A DNA stretch of 6,783 nucleotides from JAXDLH01 sp034666705 (lineage in GTDB: Bacteria; Chloroflexota; UBA6077; SHYK01). The notes below the pieces were generated by a model. That model made no database searches. It had not been told where the DNA came from and saw only the letters and a list, made by a program, of their open reading frames with translations. Shown piece after piece: positions 6,622 to 6,783 of the stretch. Location of the stretch: assembly GCA_034666705.1 (NCBI GenBank), contig JAXDLH010000494.1, forward strand, positions 1 through 6,783, read 5' to 3'. The stretch's first letter is position 1, and the number at the start of each line of letters is the position of its first letter. The translations under genes and the position numbers were made by a program.

Positions 6622-6645
6622 GTTACGCACGTAGTTACGCACGTA
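6622..6645. repeat. Tandem 12-bp repeat, possible operator in a divergent promoter region
   Basis: GTTACGCACGTA occurs twice in direct tandem (6622-6633 and 6634-6645). Each unit contains the small dyad TACG-CA-CGTA. Two more copies of the core lie close by: GTTAC at 6580-6584, and its reverse complement GTAAC at 6599-6603, which together form an inverted pair. The cluster sits in the 149-bp gap between the divergent PPOX-fold and kinase genes, where a shared regulator could bind. No regulator is identified. Confidence 0.5.
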
Positions 6646-6679
6646 AAAGGGCGCTCGGTCCGTGGATACGGGGCATGGG

Positions 6680-6783
6680 ATGCACGACGATCTCGTAGGC
6701 AGCGTGATCAGCCACTATCGCATCGTGGAGCGCATCGGCAAGGGTGGCATGGCCACCGTGTACAAAGCGTACCATCCGGCGCT
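6680..6783 (+). CDS. Hanks-type serine/threonine protein kinase, N-terminal fragment
   Basis: Thirty-four complete codons are visible before the right edge. HYRIVERIGKGGMATVYKA (from residue 12) is the beta1 strand and glycine-rich ATP-binding loop (kinase subdomain I, G-x-G-x-x-x-V) of PknB-like bacterial kinases. The invariant lysine of subdomain II would follow just outside the window. The kinase domain starts almost at the N-terminus, as in most PknB-like proteins; sensor or membrane domains would be C-terminal and unseen. The ATG at 6680 has GGGG (6670-6673) 6 nt before it. An in-frame GTG at 6662 is an alternative, and the ATG at 6675 is in another frame with an early stop. It is divergent from the PPOX-fold gene. 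Confidence 0.85.
   Translation, partial: MHDDLVGSVISHYRIVERIGKGGMATVYKAYHPA

Overview
The window is GC-rich bacterial DNA built around a complete three-gene operon for a membrane-bound, selenocysteine-containing formate dehydrogenase. High GC, short ATGA overlaps, an NrfD-type membrane subunit, a Uma2-like neighbour, a PknB-type kinase and many palindromic intergenic repeats would fit a Chloroflexota (Thermomicrobia/Sphaerobacter-like) or actinobacterial host. That placement is an inference, since no marker gene is present.

Layout. 3-125: 3' tail of a probable Uma2-family protein (+). 186-3410: formate dehydrogenase alpha subunit (+), read through an in-frame TGA at 762-764 that is best explained as selenocysteine, followed at once by a bacterial SECIS hairpin. 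3411-3569: a spacer filled by a palindromic REP-like element. 3570-4451: iron-sulfur beta subunit with sixteen cluster cysteines and one C-terminal membrane helix. 4448-5449: NrfD-like membrane subunit, overlapping beta by ATGA. 5450-6095: a 646-bp convergent intergenic region made almost entirely of repeats. These are two 100-bp palindromic elements, several ~20-bp partial copies of their arm, and four copies of a ~37-bp repeat separated by unrelated 36-39-bp stretches, which looks like a short degenerate CRISPR array. 6096-6530: a pyridoxamine-phosphate-oxidase-fold flavoprotein (-). 6531-6679: divergent intergenic region with a tandem 12-bp operator-like repeat. 6680-6783: N-terminus of a Hanks-type Ser/Thr kinase (+), cut by the window edge.

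How the genes work together. Alpha oxidises formate at a molybdenum- or tungsten-bis(pterin guanine dinucleotide) centre with a Sec ligand. Electrons pass through one [4Fe-4S] cluster in alpha and four in beta, then to quinone through the NrfD-like subunit, which replaces the cytochrome b gamma subunit of E. coli FdnI. Alpha has no visible Tat signal, so the side of the membrane on which formate is oxidised is open. Making alpha requires SelA/B/C/D and FdhD-type functions, none of which lies in this window.

The points most worth a second look are the Sec/SECIS site, the CRISPR-like array that abuts a stop codon with no cas genes, the paired-hairpin repeats with complementary loops, and the palindrome between alpha and beta together with the missing Shine-Dalgarno of beta.
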